Shown one piece after another: positions 32,232 through 41,368 of a stretch of DNA of 64,000 nt. The stretch's first letter is position 1; each line of letters begins with the position of its first letter. Position numbers and translations under genes: made by a program. Source of the stretch: Hominisplanchenecus murintestinalis (GTDB lineage Bacteria > Bacillota > Clostridia > Lachnospirales > Lachnospiraceae); NCBI GenBank assembly GCA_004793585.1, contig SRZB01000008.1, positions 1 through 64,000 on the forward strand, written 5' to 3'. The notes beneath the pieces were generated by a model that did not search any database, was not told where the DNA came from, and worked only from the letters and a program-made list of their open reading frames with translations.

Positions 32232-33164
32232 TTAATCCTTCCTTCCCCTTGAAAGGGATTCCTGCACCCTCTTGTACAGCTCTTGCGCAGCGTTATACCC
32301 CATCTTCTTCTGTCTGTGGTTCACCGCCGCCGACTCTACGATAACTGCCAGATTCCGCCCCGGACGGATAGGCAGGGAATGGCATACAATCTTGTTTCCA
32401 AGAATTTCCGTATACTCCTCTTCCAGCCCCAGCCTGTCATACTCTTTATCCCGGTTCCACTCTTCCAGCTTAATTACCAAATCAATATTCTGGGTATTTT
32501 TTACACTTTCCACACCGAACAGCGTCTTTACGTCGATAATCCCAATACCCCGCAGTTCAATAAAATGACGCGTGATATCAGGCGCAGTCCCTACCAGAGT
32601 CACATCGCTGACCTTGCGTATCTCCACAACGTCATCCGTGACAAGGCGGTGCCCCCGCTTAATCAGCTCCAGCGCTGCCTCACTCTTTCCAATGCCGCTC
32701 TCGCCCATAATCAGCACACCCTCGCCGTATACGTCAACCAACACGCCATGAATGGAAATACAGGGAGCCAGCTCCACGTTCAGCCAGCGGATAATTTCTG
32801 CCATAAACGCAGATGTTGTCTGATGGGATCTGAAAATGGGAACGCCATATTTATGCGCCAGCTGCAGCATATCCTCATCCGGCTGTGTCCTCGTAGTATA
32901 AATCACACATGGCATCTTGTATCCCAGAAACTGGTCGTATACCTTGAGTTTCTCTTCCCGGGGCAGATGCTCCAGATACGTGTATTCCACATATCCGATA
33001 ATCTGGACGCGCTCAGAAGCAAAATGGTCAAAATACCCTGTGAGCTGCAGTGCTGGACGGTTAATATCCGGCAGGGTGATTTCAATTGACGACATATCAA
33101 TGTCCGGGGTCAGGTTTTCCAGCTTCATCTGCTCCATGACCTTCGTCAATGCTACATTACTCAT
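32232..33164 (-). CDS. hprK: HPr kinase/phosphorylase
   Basis: 310 residues; phosphorylates HPr and Crh on Ser46 as the sensor of glycolytic state in Firmicutes and reverses the reaction with phosphate. Seen: catalytic region HGVLVDVYGEGVLIMGESGIGKS with H139 and the P-loop at 154-161, and the HprK signature LRGIGIIDVKTLFG at about 203-216. The N-terminal half is the usual DRTGG-like domain. AAAGGAGG precedes the ATG. Its presence gives the Ser-bearing HPr-like protein at 11340 a possible kinase. No hpr ptsH gene is in the window. Confidence 0.97.
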   Translation of the reverse strand: MSNVALTKVMEQMKLENLTPDIDMSSIEITLPDINRPALQLTGYFDHFASERVQIIGYVEYTYLEHLPREEKLKVYDQFLGYKMPCVIYTTRTQPDEDMLQLAHKYGVPIFRSHQTTSAFMAEIIRWLNVELAPCISIHGVLVDVYGEGVLIMGESGIGKSEAALELIKRGHRLVTDDVVEIRKVSDVTLVGTAPDITRHFIELRGIGIIDVKTLFGVESVKNTQNIDLVIKLEEWNRDKEYDRLGLEEEYTEILGNKIVCHSLPIRPGRNLAVIVESAAVNHRQKKMGYNAAQELYKRVQESLSRGRKD

Positions 33165-33263
33165 ACCTTTCCTCCTTTGAATCCTCTAGATACTTTTATT
33201 TTATCATACTTTTCCTCTCACATCCAGCATAATCCCGAAAGAATGGGGTATGTATAGTATTCC

Positions 33264-33299
33264 TTCTAATTCCGGCTTTCCAGAGAATTTACCGCTTAC
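33264..33299. repeat. dispersed intergenic repeat, copy D (divergent)
   Basis: TTCTAATTCCGGCTTTCCAG then AGAATTTACCGCTTAC. It aligns with copies A and B at about two thirds of positions. Lies between recR and hprK. Confidence 0.4.
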
Positions 33300-33313
33300 A
33301 TCCTGACGCATAT

Positions 33314-33910
33314 CTATAATTCCACGCGCCCCTCCAGGGCACGCAGCAGCGTTACCTCATCAATATATTCCAGATCGCCGCCCACCGGAACACCACTCGC
33401 TATCCGGCTGACTCTGATTCCCGTAGGTTTGATAAGTTTACTGATATACATGGCCGTGGTCTCGCCCTCCAAGCTGGAATTCGTAGCTATGATAACCTCT
33501 TTTACCTCTCCCTGAAGCCGTACCATCAACTCTTTCAATTTGATATCTCCCGGCCCTATGCCAAGCATAGGCGAAATCGCCCCGTGAAGCACATGGTAAA
33601 CCCCTTCATACTTCCCTGTCTTTTCATAAGCCGCCAGATCACGGGTATCCTCCACAACCATAATCATAGACTGGTCACGTTTGGGGTTGGCACAGATAGG
33701 GCAAAGTTCCTGATCTGTCAGCGTTCCGCACTGGCTGCAGTAGCGTACGTTTTGCCTGGCCTGTATCATCGTATCAGAAAGTCTCTGCACCTCTTCCACC
33801 GGACGGTTAATAAGGTAAAATGCCAGCCGCTGGGCAGACTTAGAACCGACGCCGGGAAGCTTTGAAAGCTCCCCGATAAGTTCACTAATTTGTTTGCTGT
33901 AATAATCCAT
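33314..33910 (-). CDS. recR: recombination protein RecR
   Basis: 198 residues; works with RecF/RecO to load RecA at gaps. N-terminal helix-hairpin-helix (LSKLPGVGSKSAQRLA), Cys4 zinc finger (C58, C61, C70, C73) and Toprim domain (MVVEDTRDLAAYEKTG; ATNSSLEGETTAMYI) are all complete. Start overlaps the ybaB stop (TGATG). Last gene of the pfk-dnaX-ybaB-recR run. Confidence 0.97.
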   Translation of the reverse strand: MDYYSKQISELIGELSKLPGVGSKSAQRLAFYLINRPVEEVQRLSDTMIQARQNVRYCSQCGTLTDQELCPICANPKRDQSMIMVVEDTRDLAAYEKTGKYEGVYHVLHGAISPMLGIGPGDIKLKELMVRLQGEVKEVIIATNSSLEGETTAMYISKLIKPTGIRVSRIASGVPVGGDLEYIDEVTLLRALEGRVEL

Positions 33911-34266
33911 CAGAACGGAAACCCTCCGCCCAGGCCTCCCATGCCTCCGGTAATCTTAGACATAGCCGCCCCTGCTTCTTCCTCCATCTTCCGGAGAGCT
34001 TCATTGGCAGCCGCCATAATTAAATCCTCAAGCATCTCAATATCATCCGGATCTACCACCTCTTCAGCCAGTTTCACTTTCGTAATCTCCCGCTTGCCGG
34101 ATACGCTTACTTCTACTGCGCCGCCCCCTGCTGCTGCGGTAAACTCCTTTTCCTCCAAAGCTTTCTGGCTCTCTTCCATCTGCCTCTGCATTTTCTGCGC
34201 CTGTTTCATCAGATTATTCATATTACCCGGCATGCCTCCACCCGGAAATCCTCCACGTCTTGCCAT
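33910..34266 (-). CDS. YbaB/EbfC-family nucleoid-associated protein
   Basis: 118 residues, starting with [20 protein letters not shown] and a helical [20 protein letters not shown] segment, followed by the beta-hairpin [24 protein letters not shown]-binding tweezers-like dimers are known in the family. The Gly/Pro/Met-rich N-terminal tail is longer than in Escherichia coli YbaB. The start at 34266 was chosen because AGGAGGAAAAGTGAAATG fits a ribosome site. Between dnaX and recR, as in most Firmicutes. Confidence 0.92.
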   Translation of the reverse strand: MARRGGFPGGGMPGNMNNLMKQAQKMQRQMEESQKALEEKEFTAAAGGGAVEVSVSGKREITKVKLAEEVVDPDDIEMLEDLIMAAANEALRKMEEEAGAAMSKITGGMGGLGGGFPF

Positions 34267-34279
34267 TTCACTTTTCCTC

Positions 34280-35878
34280 CTAATCCTCAATTTCAATATC
34301 CGCGTGGACAAATTTTTTGATAGCATCTTCCACACTGATTTTTGATAAACGTCCTCCCACCAAATGTTCATCTGCTCTCAGGACGAATTTCACTTCTACA
34401 TGTTTCCCCAATTTCCCCTCAATGATTTTCTCCAGCTCTTGCTTTTTCTCCTCACTGTTTAGATATGTCTCTCCTAAAAAGTCTGAAAACACTACAAATA
34501 GCCTTCCGTCATTTTCCTGAAACTTTGGCACTGCCTGGGCAAGAGTCTGCCGAAACCTCTGTCCCTCTGCTGACGCCACGATGCTGTTCCACAGCCGCAT
34601 AACCTCCTGTAAGTCTTCCGGCGCCGCCATTTCCGGTTCTGCTTCCGGCTCATGGCTCTCCTGGCCGGCAGGCTGCCCTGTTTCCGGCCAAACACTCTGT
34701 ATCGGCGCTGCCTGCACCATCCTTCCATTTTCCAGCTTTTTTTCCAGCGCGCGGATACGTTCTGCCATAGAAATCTCATCGTTCTCCATCTGAGGGCGGC
34801 ACAGCTTAATCAAAGCCACTTCCAGCAGCACCCGCTTGGAAGCCGCATATTTCATCTGATTTGAAAGCTCAGAAAAAATGCGGATATACCGCATTAGCGT
34901 ATCATTCCGCACCAGCCCCGCCTCTTCCCGCAAAGTCTCCAGATTTTCTGTGGACACATCTAATACATCCTCCATATCATCCGAAGATTTCAGGAGCAGC
35001 AGGTTCCTGAGATACCAGGTAAAATCTGTGACAAATTGTCCCAGTTCCCGCCCCTGCATAATTAAATCCTCCAGATGGGCAATCACCTGCACCACATTGT
35101 TTTCCAGAACCTCCCGCAGCAAACGGCCAAACTCTTCCGTATCCACAGCTCCCAATACTTCAAGTACATGATCATAGGTAAGCTTCTGTCCCAAATAAAA
35201 GGCAATGCACTGATCCAGCAGGCTCAGCGCGTCACGCATAGAACCGTCCGCTTTCTTGGCAATATAGCGCAGCGCCTTCTCTTCCACCTCTACCTGTTCT
35301 TCATTCATCAGCTCCCGCATTCTGTCAGCAATCGTAGTCAGAGGAATACGTTTAAAATCATAACGCTGACACCGAGACAGAATGGTAATCGGAATTTTAT
35401 GTGCCTCCGTGGTAGCCAGGATAAAAATCACATAAGAAGGAGGTTCCTCTAACGTCTTTAGGAGCGCATTAAACGCTCCTATGGACAGCATATGAACCTC
35501 GTCAATGATATAGACCTTGTATTTGCCGCTGGTTGGTGAGTACGCGACTTCATCACGGATTTCCCGGATATTGTCTACGCCATTATTGGACGCGGCATCA
35601 ATCTCGATTACATTCATTGAAGTGCCCGCCGCAATCGCCTTACACGTCTCACACTCTCCGCAGGGATTTCCGTCCACCGGATGTTCACAGTTCACAGCCC
35701 GGGCCAAAATCTTTGCCACTGTAGTCTTTCCGGTACCCCTTGTGCCGCAGAACAAATAAGCATGGCCAATACGCTCTGCAGCGATCTGATTTTTTAAGGT
35801 TGTCACAATATGCTCCTGCCCCTTCACATCTGCAAAAGAGGCAGGACGAAATTTACGATATAACGCAGTATAACTCAT
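34280..35878 (-). CDS. dnaX: DNA polymerase III subunit gamma/tau
   Basis: 532 residues of the clamp-loader ATPase. Walker [19 protein letters not shown] at about 45, zinc-binding cysteines ([16 protein letters not shown]) at about 64-79, DEVHMLS and the sensor 1 [10 protein letters not shown] are all present, with a divergent C-terminal tau part. No obvious slippery run for a shorter gamma form was noticed. It starts 3 bases after the pfk stop, so pfk and dnaX are tightly linked, an unusual partner gene. Confidence 0.96.
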   Translation of the reverse strand: MSYTALYRKFRPASFADVKGQEHIVTTLKNQIAAERIGHAYLFCGTRGTGKTTVAKILARAVNCEHPVDGNPCGECETCKAIAAGTSMNVIEIDAASNNGVDNIREIRDEVAYSPTSGKYKVYIIDEVHMLSIGAFNALLKTLEEPPSYVIFILATTEAHKIPITILSRCQRYDFKRIPLTTIADRMRELMNEEQVEVEEKALRYIAKKADGSMRDALSLLDQCIAFYLGQKLTYDHVLEVLGAVDTEEFGRLLREVLENNVVQVIAHLEDLIMQGRELGQFVTDFTWYLRNLLLLKSSDDMEDVLDVSTENLETLREEAGLVRNDTLMRYIRIFSELSNQMKYAASKRVLLEVALIKLCRPQMENDEISMAERIRALEKKLENGRMVQAAPIQSVWPETGQPAGQESHEPEAEPEMAAPEDLQEVMRLWNSIVASAEGQRFRQTLAQAVPKFQENDGRLFVVFSDFLGETYLNSEEKKQELEKIIEGKLGKHVEVKFVLRADEHLVGGRLSKISVEDAIKKFVHADIEIED

Positions 35879-35881
35879 TCA

Positions 35882-36958
35882 TCAATCTCCGAAACTGATA
35901 CCGATAAGCTTTGCTTCTTTAATCAGCTGATTATCCGGGTCAACCATTTTCAGCTTTCCGGCCACATCCGCCAGCGGTACTTTCTTTACTTTTCCATTTA
36001 CGATTCCAACCATGTAGCCATACTCATTATTCATAATCAGTTTTGCTGCCCCGGCTCCCAGCCTGGTGGAAAGCACTCTGTCATACGGACAAGGGCTTCC
36101 TCCGCGCTGCGTATGTCCCGGAACTGTAATACGTACTTCAATACCTGTCTTTTTCAGAATCTGGTCTGCCAGTTCATAAGAAACCGAAGGATATTTATAG
36201 TTCTTCATTTTTTCTTTTAATTCCTTCTTTGACAGCTTTGCATCTTTCTTAGAAATTGCGCCTTCCGCAACTGCCAGAATCGTAAAGCCTGCCCCTCTCT
36301 GCGCCCTGCGGTTGATAGCCTCCACGATTCTATCAATATCATACGGAATCTCCGGCAGAAGGATAATATCAGCGCCGCCTGCGATACCCGCATGGAGCGT
36401 CAGCCAGCCTACCTTATGTCCCATAACCTCTACCAGAAATACGCGGTTATGAGATGCTGCTGTGGTGTGGATACAGTCAATCGCGTCCGTCGCGATATCT
36501 ACCGCGCTCTGAAAACCAAACGTCATATCTGTCCCATAAATATCATTATCAATCGTCTTAGGCAAATGGATGATATTCAATCCTTCTTCTCTCAGCAGAT
36601 TCGCCGTCTTTTGTGTCCCGTTTCCGCCCAGGATAACCAGACAGTCCAGACGCAGCTTATAATAATTTTGCTTCATTGCCTCTACTTTATCCAGGCCGTC
36701 AGCATCCGGCACACGCATCAATTTAAATGGCTGTCTTGATGTTCCCAGGATTGTGCCTCCTTTTGTCAGGATTCCTGAAAAATCCATTGAAGTCAGCATC
36801 CGGTAATCACCGTAAATCAAGCCCCTGTATCCATCGGCAAATCCGTAAACCTCCAGATCAGGCAGATTTGAGCTTAACCCTTTCACAACTCCGCGCATGG
36901 TGGCGTTCAATGCCTGACAGTCGCCGCCGCTTGTTAACAAACCGATTCTCTTTTTCAT
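35882..36958 (-). CDS. pfk: 6-phosphofructokinase (group III-like)
   Basis: 358 residues. Phosphorylates fructose 6-phosphate in glycolysis. Motifs: GLLTSGGDCQALNA at the N-terminus, GGNGTQKTA at 111-119, PKTIDND at 133-139 (catalytic Asp137) and PGHTQRGGSPCPYDR. The donor-site residues are mixed: Gly114 fits ATP use, while Lys134 (Gly in classical ATP enzymes) is typical of pyrophosphate-using and group III enzymes, and Asn113 replaces the usual Asp. ATP or PPi as donor cannot be settled from sequence. First gene of a run with dnaX, ybaB and recR. Confidence 0.9.
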   Translation of the reverse strand: MKKRIGLLTSGGDCQALNATMRGVVKGLSSNLPDLEVYGFADGYRGLIYGDYRMLTSMDFSGILTKGGTILGTSRQPFKLMRVPDADGLDKVEAMKQNYYKLRLDCLVILGGNGTQKTANLLREEGLNIIHLPKTIDNDIYGTDMTFGFQSAVDIATDAIDCIHTTAASHNRVFLVEVMGHKVGWLTLHAGIAGGADIILLPEIPYDIDRIVEAINRRAQRGAGFTILAVAEGAISKKDAKLSKKELKEKMKNYKYPSVSYELADQILKKTGIEVRITVPGHTQRGGSPCPYDRVLSTRLGAGAAKLIMNNEYGYMVGIVNGKVKKVPLADVAGKLKMVDPDNQLIKEAKLIGISFGD

Positions 36959-37031
36959 GACATGTCGTATTCCTTTCTTCCATTATTATCGTAGCTGTCC
37001 GCCTCACGTGCAGGGATTCCCTTCACCCTGG

Positions 37032-37077
37032 CGAAATAAGATGTTTTTATTATAACTTATTTCGACGGTTATCACAA
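37032..37077 (-). promoter_or_regulatory. pfk promoter with a dyad overlapping the -10
   Basis: Minus-strand promoter TTGTGA (37077-37072), 17 bases, TATAAT (37054-37049). CGAAATAAG (37032-37040) and CTTATTTCG (37056-37064) form a perfect 9-base inverted repeat around the -10, as expected for a repressor site. Confidence 0.7.
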
Positions 37078-37146
37078 CTGTATTCTTTGAAAATCCGTAT
37101 GTGGCGTGACGGCTCTGTATTTAAAATCTTCTTTAATGGAGCTGAT

Positions 37147-37191
37147 TTCAAATTGCGGTTTGGCGCTTACGCCGGACGGTTACAGAATCGG
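37147..37191. repeat. dispersed repeat, copy C, overlapping the end of the BASS gene
   Basis: TTCAAATTGCGGTTTGGCGC then TTACGCCGGACGGTTACAGAATC. Shares the core with copies A and B and the tail with copy A. The last codons and the stop of the transporter gene lie inside it. Confidence 0.6.
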
Positions 37192-38127
37192 CAGTTCCCT
37201 GTGCTTACGCCGGCGCATCCCCGCAAACAATGACCCTGCTATGTTATGCCATACACTAAACACTGCGCCTGGCAGGGTCGCCATAGGATTTGCCGAAAAG
37301 TTCGCCGCTGCCAGCGATACCGCAAGCCCGCTATTCTGCATTCCTACTTCAATAGCAATCGCCGTTGCCCTGGAATATTCGATGCTTAACACTTTCGCAA
37401 GCCCAAGCCCCATAACTGTACCAATCAGATTATGCAAAACCACCACTCCCAGCACTAATAAACCGCTGCTGATAAGTTTCTCTTTATTATTTGCTACAAT
37501 ACCTGTAGTAATCATAACAATAGCAAGAACGGAAATCAGTGGAAAAATCTCCTGGACTTTCTTGATATATTTTCCAAATATTCTATGAAGCAGGATACCC
37601 AAAAGTACAGGAACCAGGACGAGCTTTACGACGGAAATGATCATGGCTGATAATGATACCTCCACCCATGCACCTCCCAGTCCATACACCAACATAGGGG
37701 TTACCAAAGGAGCCAGCAAAGTAGAAACGATGGTCATCCCCACGGAAAGAGGCACGTCCCCGCCCGCTATGTATGTAATCACATTACTCGCCGTACCGCC
37801 AGGACAGCAGCCTACCAAAATGACGCCAATCGCCAAATCTGGCGGAAGATTCAAAATTCTGCATAACAGCCAGGCGCCCAAGGGCATCACCGTGTACTGT
37901 GCCAGCGTGCCTGCCAGGATTTCTCTGGGCTTTGCAAATACTACTTTGAAATCCTCTGCTCTAATGGTCAGCCCCATACCAAACATTGCCGCCCCCAGAA
38001 AAAAAGAAGTATAGTCTGTCGCCCAGCTAATGAACGAAGGTTTCCAAAACGCCAGAGCCGAACCGATTAAGATAACTACGCTGATATATTTTGTCAGAAA
38101 TGACGCTGCTTTCCCTATTTTCTTCAT
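37180..38127 (-). CDS. BASS-family transporter, PanS-like
   Basis: 315 residues with about nine or ten membrane helices. Bile acid:sodium symporter family; conserved crossover motif PGGTASNVITYIAGGDVPLS at about 109 and the second repeat GMQNSGLAVSLAAANF. It overlaps panC by 4 bases and is the last gene of the pan operon, so the substrate is probably ketopantoate or pantothenate, as proposed for PanS of Salmonella. Na+ coupling is expected. The terminal codons lie in the dispersed repeat, so the C-terminal tail may be altered relative to homologues. Confidence 0.85.
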   Translation of the reverse strand: MKKIGKAASFLTKYISVVILIGSALAFWKPSFISWATDYTSFFLGAAMFGMGLTIRAEDFKVVFAKPREILAGTLAQYTVMPLGAWLLCRILNLPPDLAIGVILVGCCPGGTASNVITYIAGGDVPLSVGMTIVSTLLAPLVTPMLVYGLGGAWVEVSLSAMIISVVKLVLVPVLLGILLHRIFGKYIKKVQEIFPLISVLAIVMITTGIVANNKEKLISSGLLVLGVVVLHNLIGTVMGLGLAKVLSIEYSRATAIAIEVGMQNSGLAVSLAAANFSANPMATLPGAVFSVWHNIAGSLFAGMRRRKHRELPIL

Positions 38128-38969
38128 GGCATCACCTCATAGCTGAAATTGTCAATCAGCCTGGTTTTGCCAATGTAAACTGCCATAGCTACCAGAACAT
38201 CACGTTCCACTTGCTCTACTGGCTGTAGGGTAATCGCATCTGTTACAGAAATATAGTCAATCCGTGCCAACAGCTCCTCACAGATAATCTTCTCCATCTG
38301 CTGCACTACCATATCGCTGCTGCAGCCTTTGGCGATTACTTTTTGTCCCTGTTGTATCGCCCTGTATAAACAGAGCGCGGCTTTTCGCTCCTCCTTATTC
38401 AGATATGTGTTCCGCGACGACTTTGCCAAACCATCCTTCTCCCTGACGATCGGGCAGCCTACGATGCGGATATCAAAGTTCAAATCCGCCACCATCTTCT
38501 TAATAATCGCCAGCTGCTGTGCATCTTTCTGTCCAAAATATGCAGTATCCGGTTCTACAATATGGAACAGCTTTGACACGACGGTACACACGCCCTGAAA
38601 ATGAACCGGACGCGTTTTTCCGCATAGATTTTCTGACAGCGTGTGTATATTGACGTATGCACATGCGTCATGATACATTTCCTCCGGTTCCGGATGAAAG
38701 ATTAAATCTGCACCGAGACTTTCACATAGAGCAGTATCATGTGCAAAATCCCGAGGATAATCTTCCAGATCCTCATTCGGTCCAAACTGTGTTGGATTCA
38801 CAAAAACAGACACTACTACCCTGTCATTTTCTCTGCGGCATCTTTCAATCAAACTGCCGTGCCCCTCGTGCAGAAATCCCATAGTCGGCACCAGCCCAAT
38901 GGTACACCCCGCTTTCTTCCATTCACGGATTTGTTCTCTGGTTTCTAAAATGGTTGTTGTTATTCTCAT
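38124..38969 (-). CDS. panC: pantothenate synthetase
   Basis: 281 residues; joins pantoate and beta-alanine with ATP. HxGH motif GFLHEGHGSLI at about 31-41, pantoate/Mg site FVNPTQFGPNEDLEDYPRD at about 57, GQKDAQQLAII and the KMSKS-like LAKSSRNTYLN at about 183. Length is normal. Second gene of panD-panC-BASS. The ORF begins at ATG 38969 with GGAAGAGGAG upstream. Confidence 0.96.
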   Translation of the reverse strand: MRITTTILETREQIREWKKAGCTIGLVPTMGFLHEGHGSLIERCRRENDRVVVSVFVNPTQFGPNEDLEDYPRDFAHDTALCESLGADLIFHPEPEEMYHDACAYVNIHTLSENLCGKTRPVHFQGVCTVVSKLFHIVEPDTAYFGQKDAQQLAIIKKMVADLNFDIRIVGCPIVREKDGLAKSSRNTYLNKEERKAALCLYRAIQQGQKVIAKGCSSDMVVQQMEKIICEELLARIDYISVTDAITLQPVEQVERDVLVAMAVYIGKTRLIDNFSYEVMP

Positions 38970-39023
38970 GTCTCCTCTTCCTTTTCTATGGATTTGAAGA
39001 TAGCCTCTGTTCTGATTCTGCTG

Positions 39024-39443
39024 CTATTCCTCCTGCTCTCCTGCGCCGTGCCAGCCCATGTCCTTTAACAAACCATGCTTTTCATAGCTGGTAATCCGGC
39101 TAATTCTGTTCTCCTCGTCCACAAAAACTACGGAAGGTCTATGCTCCTTTGCTTCCCGCATATCATAACTGCCATATGCCATAATAATGATTTTGTCACC
39201 TACGCTTACACATCTTGCAGCCGCGCCATTCAGGCAAATCATACCGCTGCCCGGCTCACCACTGATCGTATATGTCTCAAAACGGCTTCCATTATTAATA
39301 TCTACGATCTGGACTTTCTCATACTCCAGAATCCCGGCTGCATCCAGCAATTCTCCATCTACTGTAATGCTGCCCACATAATCAAGCTCTGCCTGAGATA
39401 CCGTTGCCCGGTGAATTTTAGCTTTTAACATCTCTACTGTCAT
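39024..39443 (-). CDS. panD: aspartate 1-decarboxylase (pyruvoyl type)
   Basis: 139 residues; makes beta-alanine from aspartate. The self-cleavage site G24-S25 (YVGSITVDG) gives the pyruvoyl group on Ser25; Lys9 and Tyr58 regions ([19 protein letters not shown]) are conserved. Somewhat longer at the C-terminus than Escherichia coli PanD. First gene of the operon, behind a leader of about 190 bases. No panB or panE is seen in the window. Confidence 0.96.
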   Translation of the reverse strand: MTVEMLKAKIHRATVSQAELDYVGSITVDGELLDAAGILEYEKVQIVDINNGSRFETYTISGEPGSGMICLNGAAARCVSVGDKIIIMAYGSYDMREAKEHRPSVVFVDEENRISRITSYEKHGLLKDMGWHGAGEQEE

Positions 39444-39665
39444 TCCTGCTCCTTACCTTTCTTTAAAGTCCCATGACTGTTCCTGATATCTGTGAGATGC
39501 CAGTCAGTCATATCGCCAAATCCTCTGTCTCATGCCCGCCGTTCCCGGTCGAACCACTGACAGCGCCCCGTTTGTGCGGAATACACAGCGAATCAGATAG
39601 AGTATAGTTTTAGAACAAATACTATCTCCGCAGAACATTATAACACATTCCAGAGAAAATGCGAA
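39444..39665 (-). promoter_or_regulatory. promoter and long leader of the pan operon
   Basis: Minus strand TTCGCA (39665-39660), 17 bases, TATAAT (39642-39637). A leader of about 187 bases precedes panD. It is long enough for an RNA element, but I could not recognise a known one by eye. Confidence 0.5.
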
Positions 39666-39713
39666 GAACCTGGATGCGGATGGAGCCGTCGCCCCAAACA
39701 CATCCAGGTTCTT
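39664..39713. terminator. inverted repeat, likely terminator after the peptide gene
   Basis: AAGAACCTGGATG (39664-39676) and CATCCAGGTTCTT (39701-39713), a 13-base perfect stem. On the minus strand TTTTCTCT follows a few bases later. Its arm overlaps the -35 region of the pan promoter. The 39714-39947 stretch between holds a short GCATCC/GGATGC hairpin and no gene. Confidence 0.5.
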
Positions 39714-39947
39714 CTATAAATAAAATAGGTGTTTAAATGTTGCATATATGATGAACCGCCCGAATATATTGAGAAAATAAGAAAGTTTTATATTCTTGGC
39801 AATTCCATATGCCTTTATCAAATGGTCCGAAAAATTTTCACTTTCTCCGAACCTTTGCATCCTTCAGGTAGGATGCCTCACTTTGCAATGATTATTATAT
39901 TCACATAGTTTTAAATTACTGTATGTCAAATAAATATCATTAACTAT

Positions 39948-40178
39948 TTACGTCATATTTATCCATGCTGGATCTACCCAACATCCTTTTGTTTCATTCC
40001 AGCGACGGTACTGATACACACCATTGTAATATCTATACTTAGTAACAATCTTATCTGCCCTCGGCTCTATAGTACTAGTTGCCTTAGGTGCACTCGCATT
40101 TACAGAAAAAGTTGGTGTTAAAGCGGACAGCATCAGAAACATAATAGCAAAACACCCAAATTTCTTGATTCTATTCAC
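39948..40178 (-). CDS. small secreted peptide of the BlaI/M56 module
   Basis: 76 residues, starting at GTG. Signal peptide NRIKKFGCFAIMFLMLSALT with cleavage likely after VNASA. The mature part is about 45 residues, basic and aromatic-rich (IVTKYRYYNGVYQYRRWNET then KGCWVDPAWINMT), with one cysteine. It overlaps the stop of the M56 peptidase gene by one base (TAGTG), so it is the third gene of the operon and translationally coupled. Function unknown; a ligand, bacteriocin-like product or wall-associated peptide are all possible. Confidence 0.65.
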   Translation of the reverse strand: MNRIKKFGCFAIMFLMLSALTPTFSVNASAPKATSTIEPRADKIVTKYRYYNGVYQYRRWNETKGCWVDPAWINMT

Positions 40179-41368
40179 TAATCTATATTTTCAACACGAA
40201 AGCCTTCTTCAATCATCCTCTGAGCATTTTTAAATGAAATTTCAGTTCTACTTCCATTAAATTGATCTGTAATATAATAACAATTTTCTTCATCCACTAA
40301 TAACCAAGTATTATCCGGTGTACTTTCATAAATTACCTTCGTATTATCAGTCATAATCTCCGACCTGGGAGTATCATACGCCGGCTGCCAGATAAACGAA
40401 TAACTTAACAATAACGTACTGCCCATCACAATAGTAAATGCCACCCAGGATACTGCTTTCCGAATACCTGTTAATTCCTTCGGCGGGTCTGCAATTAACG
40501 CGAAACGTTTACTCAACTGCTTCTTTTTGTCCGCAGTCAACAGACTTGTCGCCGTCAATGACTTCCTTGAGTCCTGCAGTTCTTTCATCCTGTATAATGA
40601 ACTTTTCAGTGTGCCAAGATAATCTTTCTTCTCTTCATATCCGGCTTTTTCCATTACGACGGTATCGCATCGGATTTCCAGCATCTCATCCATCGATTCG
40701 CGTACCACTCCGGCAGATACGTTCCACCAAAAGATATCACATAAAAATTCCATGGCTATCTTTATTAAGGAATCTCTCTTACTGAAATGGGAACACTCAT
40801 GAAGCAGAATATAATACATCTCTGTGTCCGTGTACTCTGCTTTGGGAAGCAGAATAATCGGTCTTCTCACTCCAAATCCCATCGGTACATCTGCCAAATT
40901 GGTGTAGCGCACCGAAAACCTCTTCTGACATTGCTTCTGGGAAGACAACTGTTCCCAGACCCTGTCAAGCTGCTGCTTCTGTGTCTCATCCGGCCGGTCT
41001 GACAGCAGAGCCTGCCGCCAAAAATTCCGGTAACGACGATAAAACCTGTAAATATGAATGATGCTTCCTATCAGCCAACATGCAACGACTACATGCACAA
41101 GTGAAAACTCCCATGAGCCGATACTGTATGTATCCAGGCATAATGCCCGGTATATTGGTGCATAAAGCTCTCTGTCTCCCACTATAATGGTGAACGGAAA
41201 TTCTACTGGAAACAGAAAGCGGAAAATGCTGACGATATATACAGCAAAAATCATCTTAATACTTAAGTATCTTATTGTACGGGCATTCTTCTGTAACAAG
41301 GCGATGATACTAAATAATACTCCGCTCCATATGACTGCCATCACAAATGAAAAGAAAGTAAATTTCAT
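40178..41368 (-). CDS. M56-family (BlaR1/MecR1-like) sensor metallopeptidase
   Basis: 396 residues. Four membrane helices: three N-terminal ones (SFVMAVIWSGVLFSII; FAVYIVSIFRFLF; VHVVVACWLIGSII) and one near residue 305. Between them is the cytoplasmic zinc protease with HECSH at about 189 and EIRCD at about 230. The C-terminal extracellular part is only some 65 residues, too short for the penicillin-binding sensor domain of BlaR1, so the signal is not a beta-lactam by sequence. It should cleave the partner BlaI-type repressor upon sensing. It follows the blaI-type gene with no gap. Confidence 0.88.
   Translation of the reverse strand: MKFTFFSFVMAVIWSGVLFSIIALLQKNARTIRYLSIKMIFAVYIVSIFRFLFPVEFPFTIIVGDRELYAPIYRALCLDTYSIGSWEFSLVHVVVACWLIGSIIHIYRFYRRYRNFWRQALLSDRPDETQKQQLDRVWEQLSSQKQCQKRFSVRYTNLADVPMGFGVRRPIILLPKAEYTDTEMYYILLHECSHFSKRDSLIKIAMEFLCDIFWWNVSAGVVRESMDEMLEIRCDTVVMEKAGYEEKKDYLGTLKSSLYRMKELQDSRKSLTATSLLTADKKKQLSKRFALIADPPKELTGIRKAVSWVAFTIVMGSTLLLSYSFIWQPAYDTPRSEIMTDNTKVIYESTPDNTWLLVDEENCYYITDQFNGSRTEISFKNAQRMIEEGFRVENID

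Noticed and set aside
36959..37179. Signal recognition particle RNA near dnaX
   Set aside because: In many Firmicutes it lies upstream of dnaX, but pfk occupies that place here and no SRP hairpin (GNAR loop) was seen.
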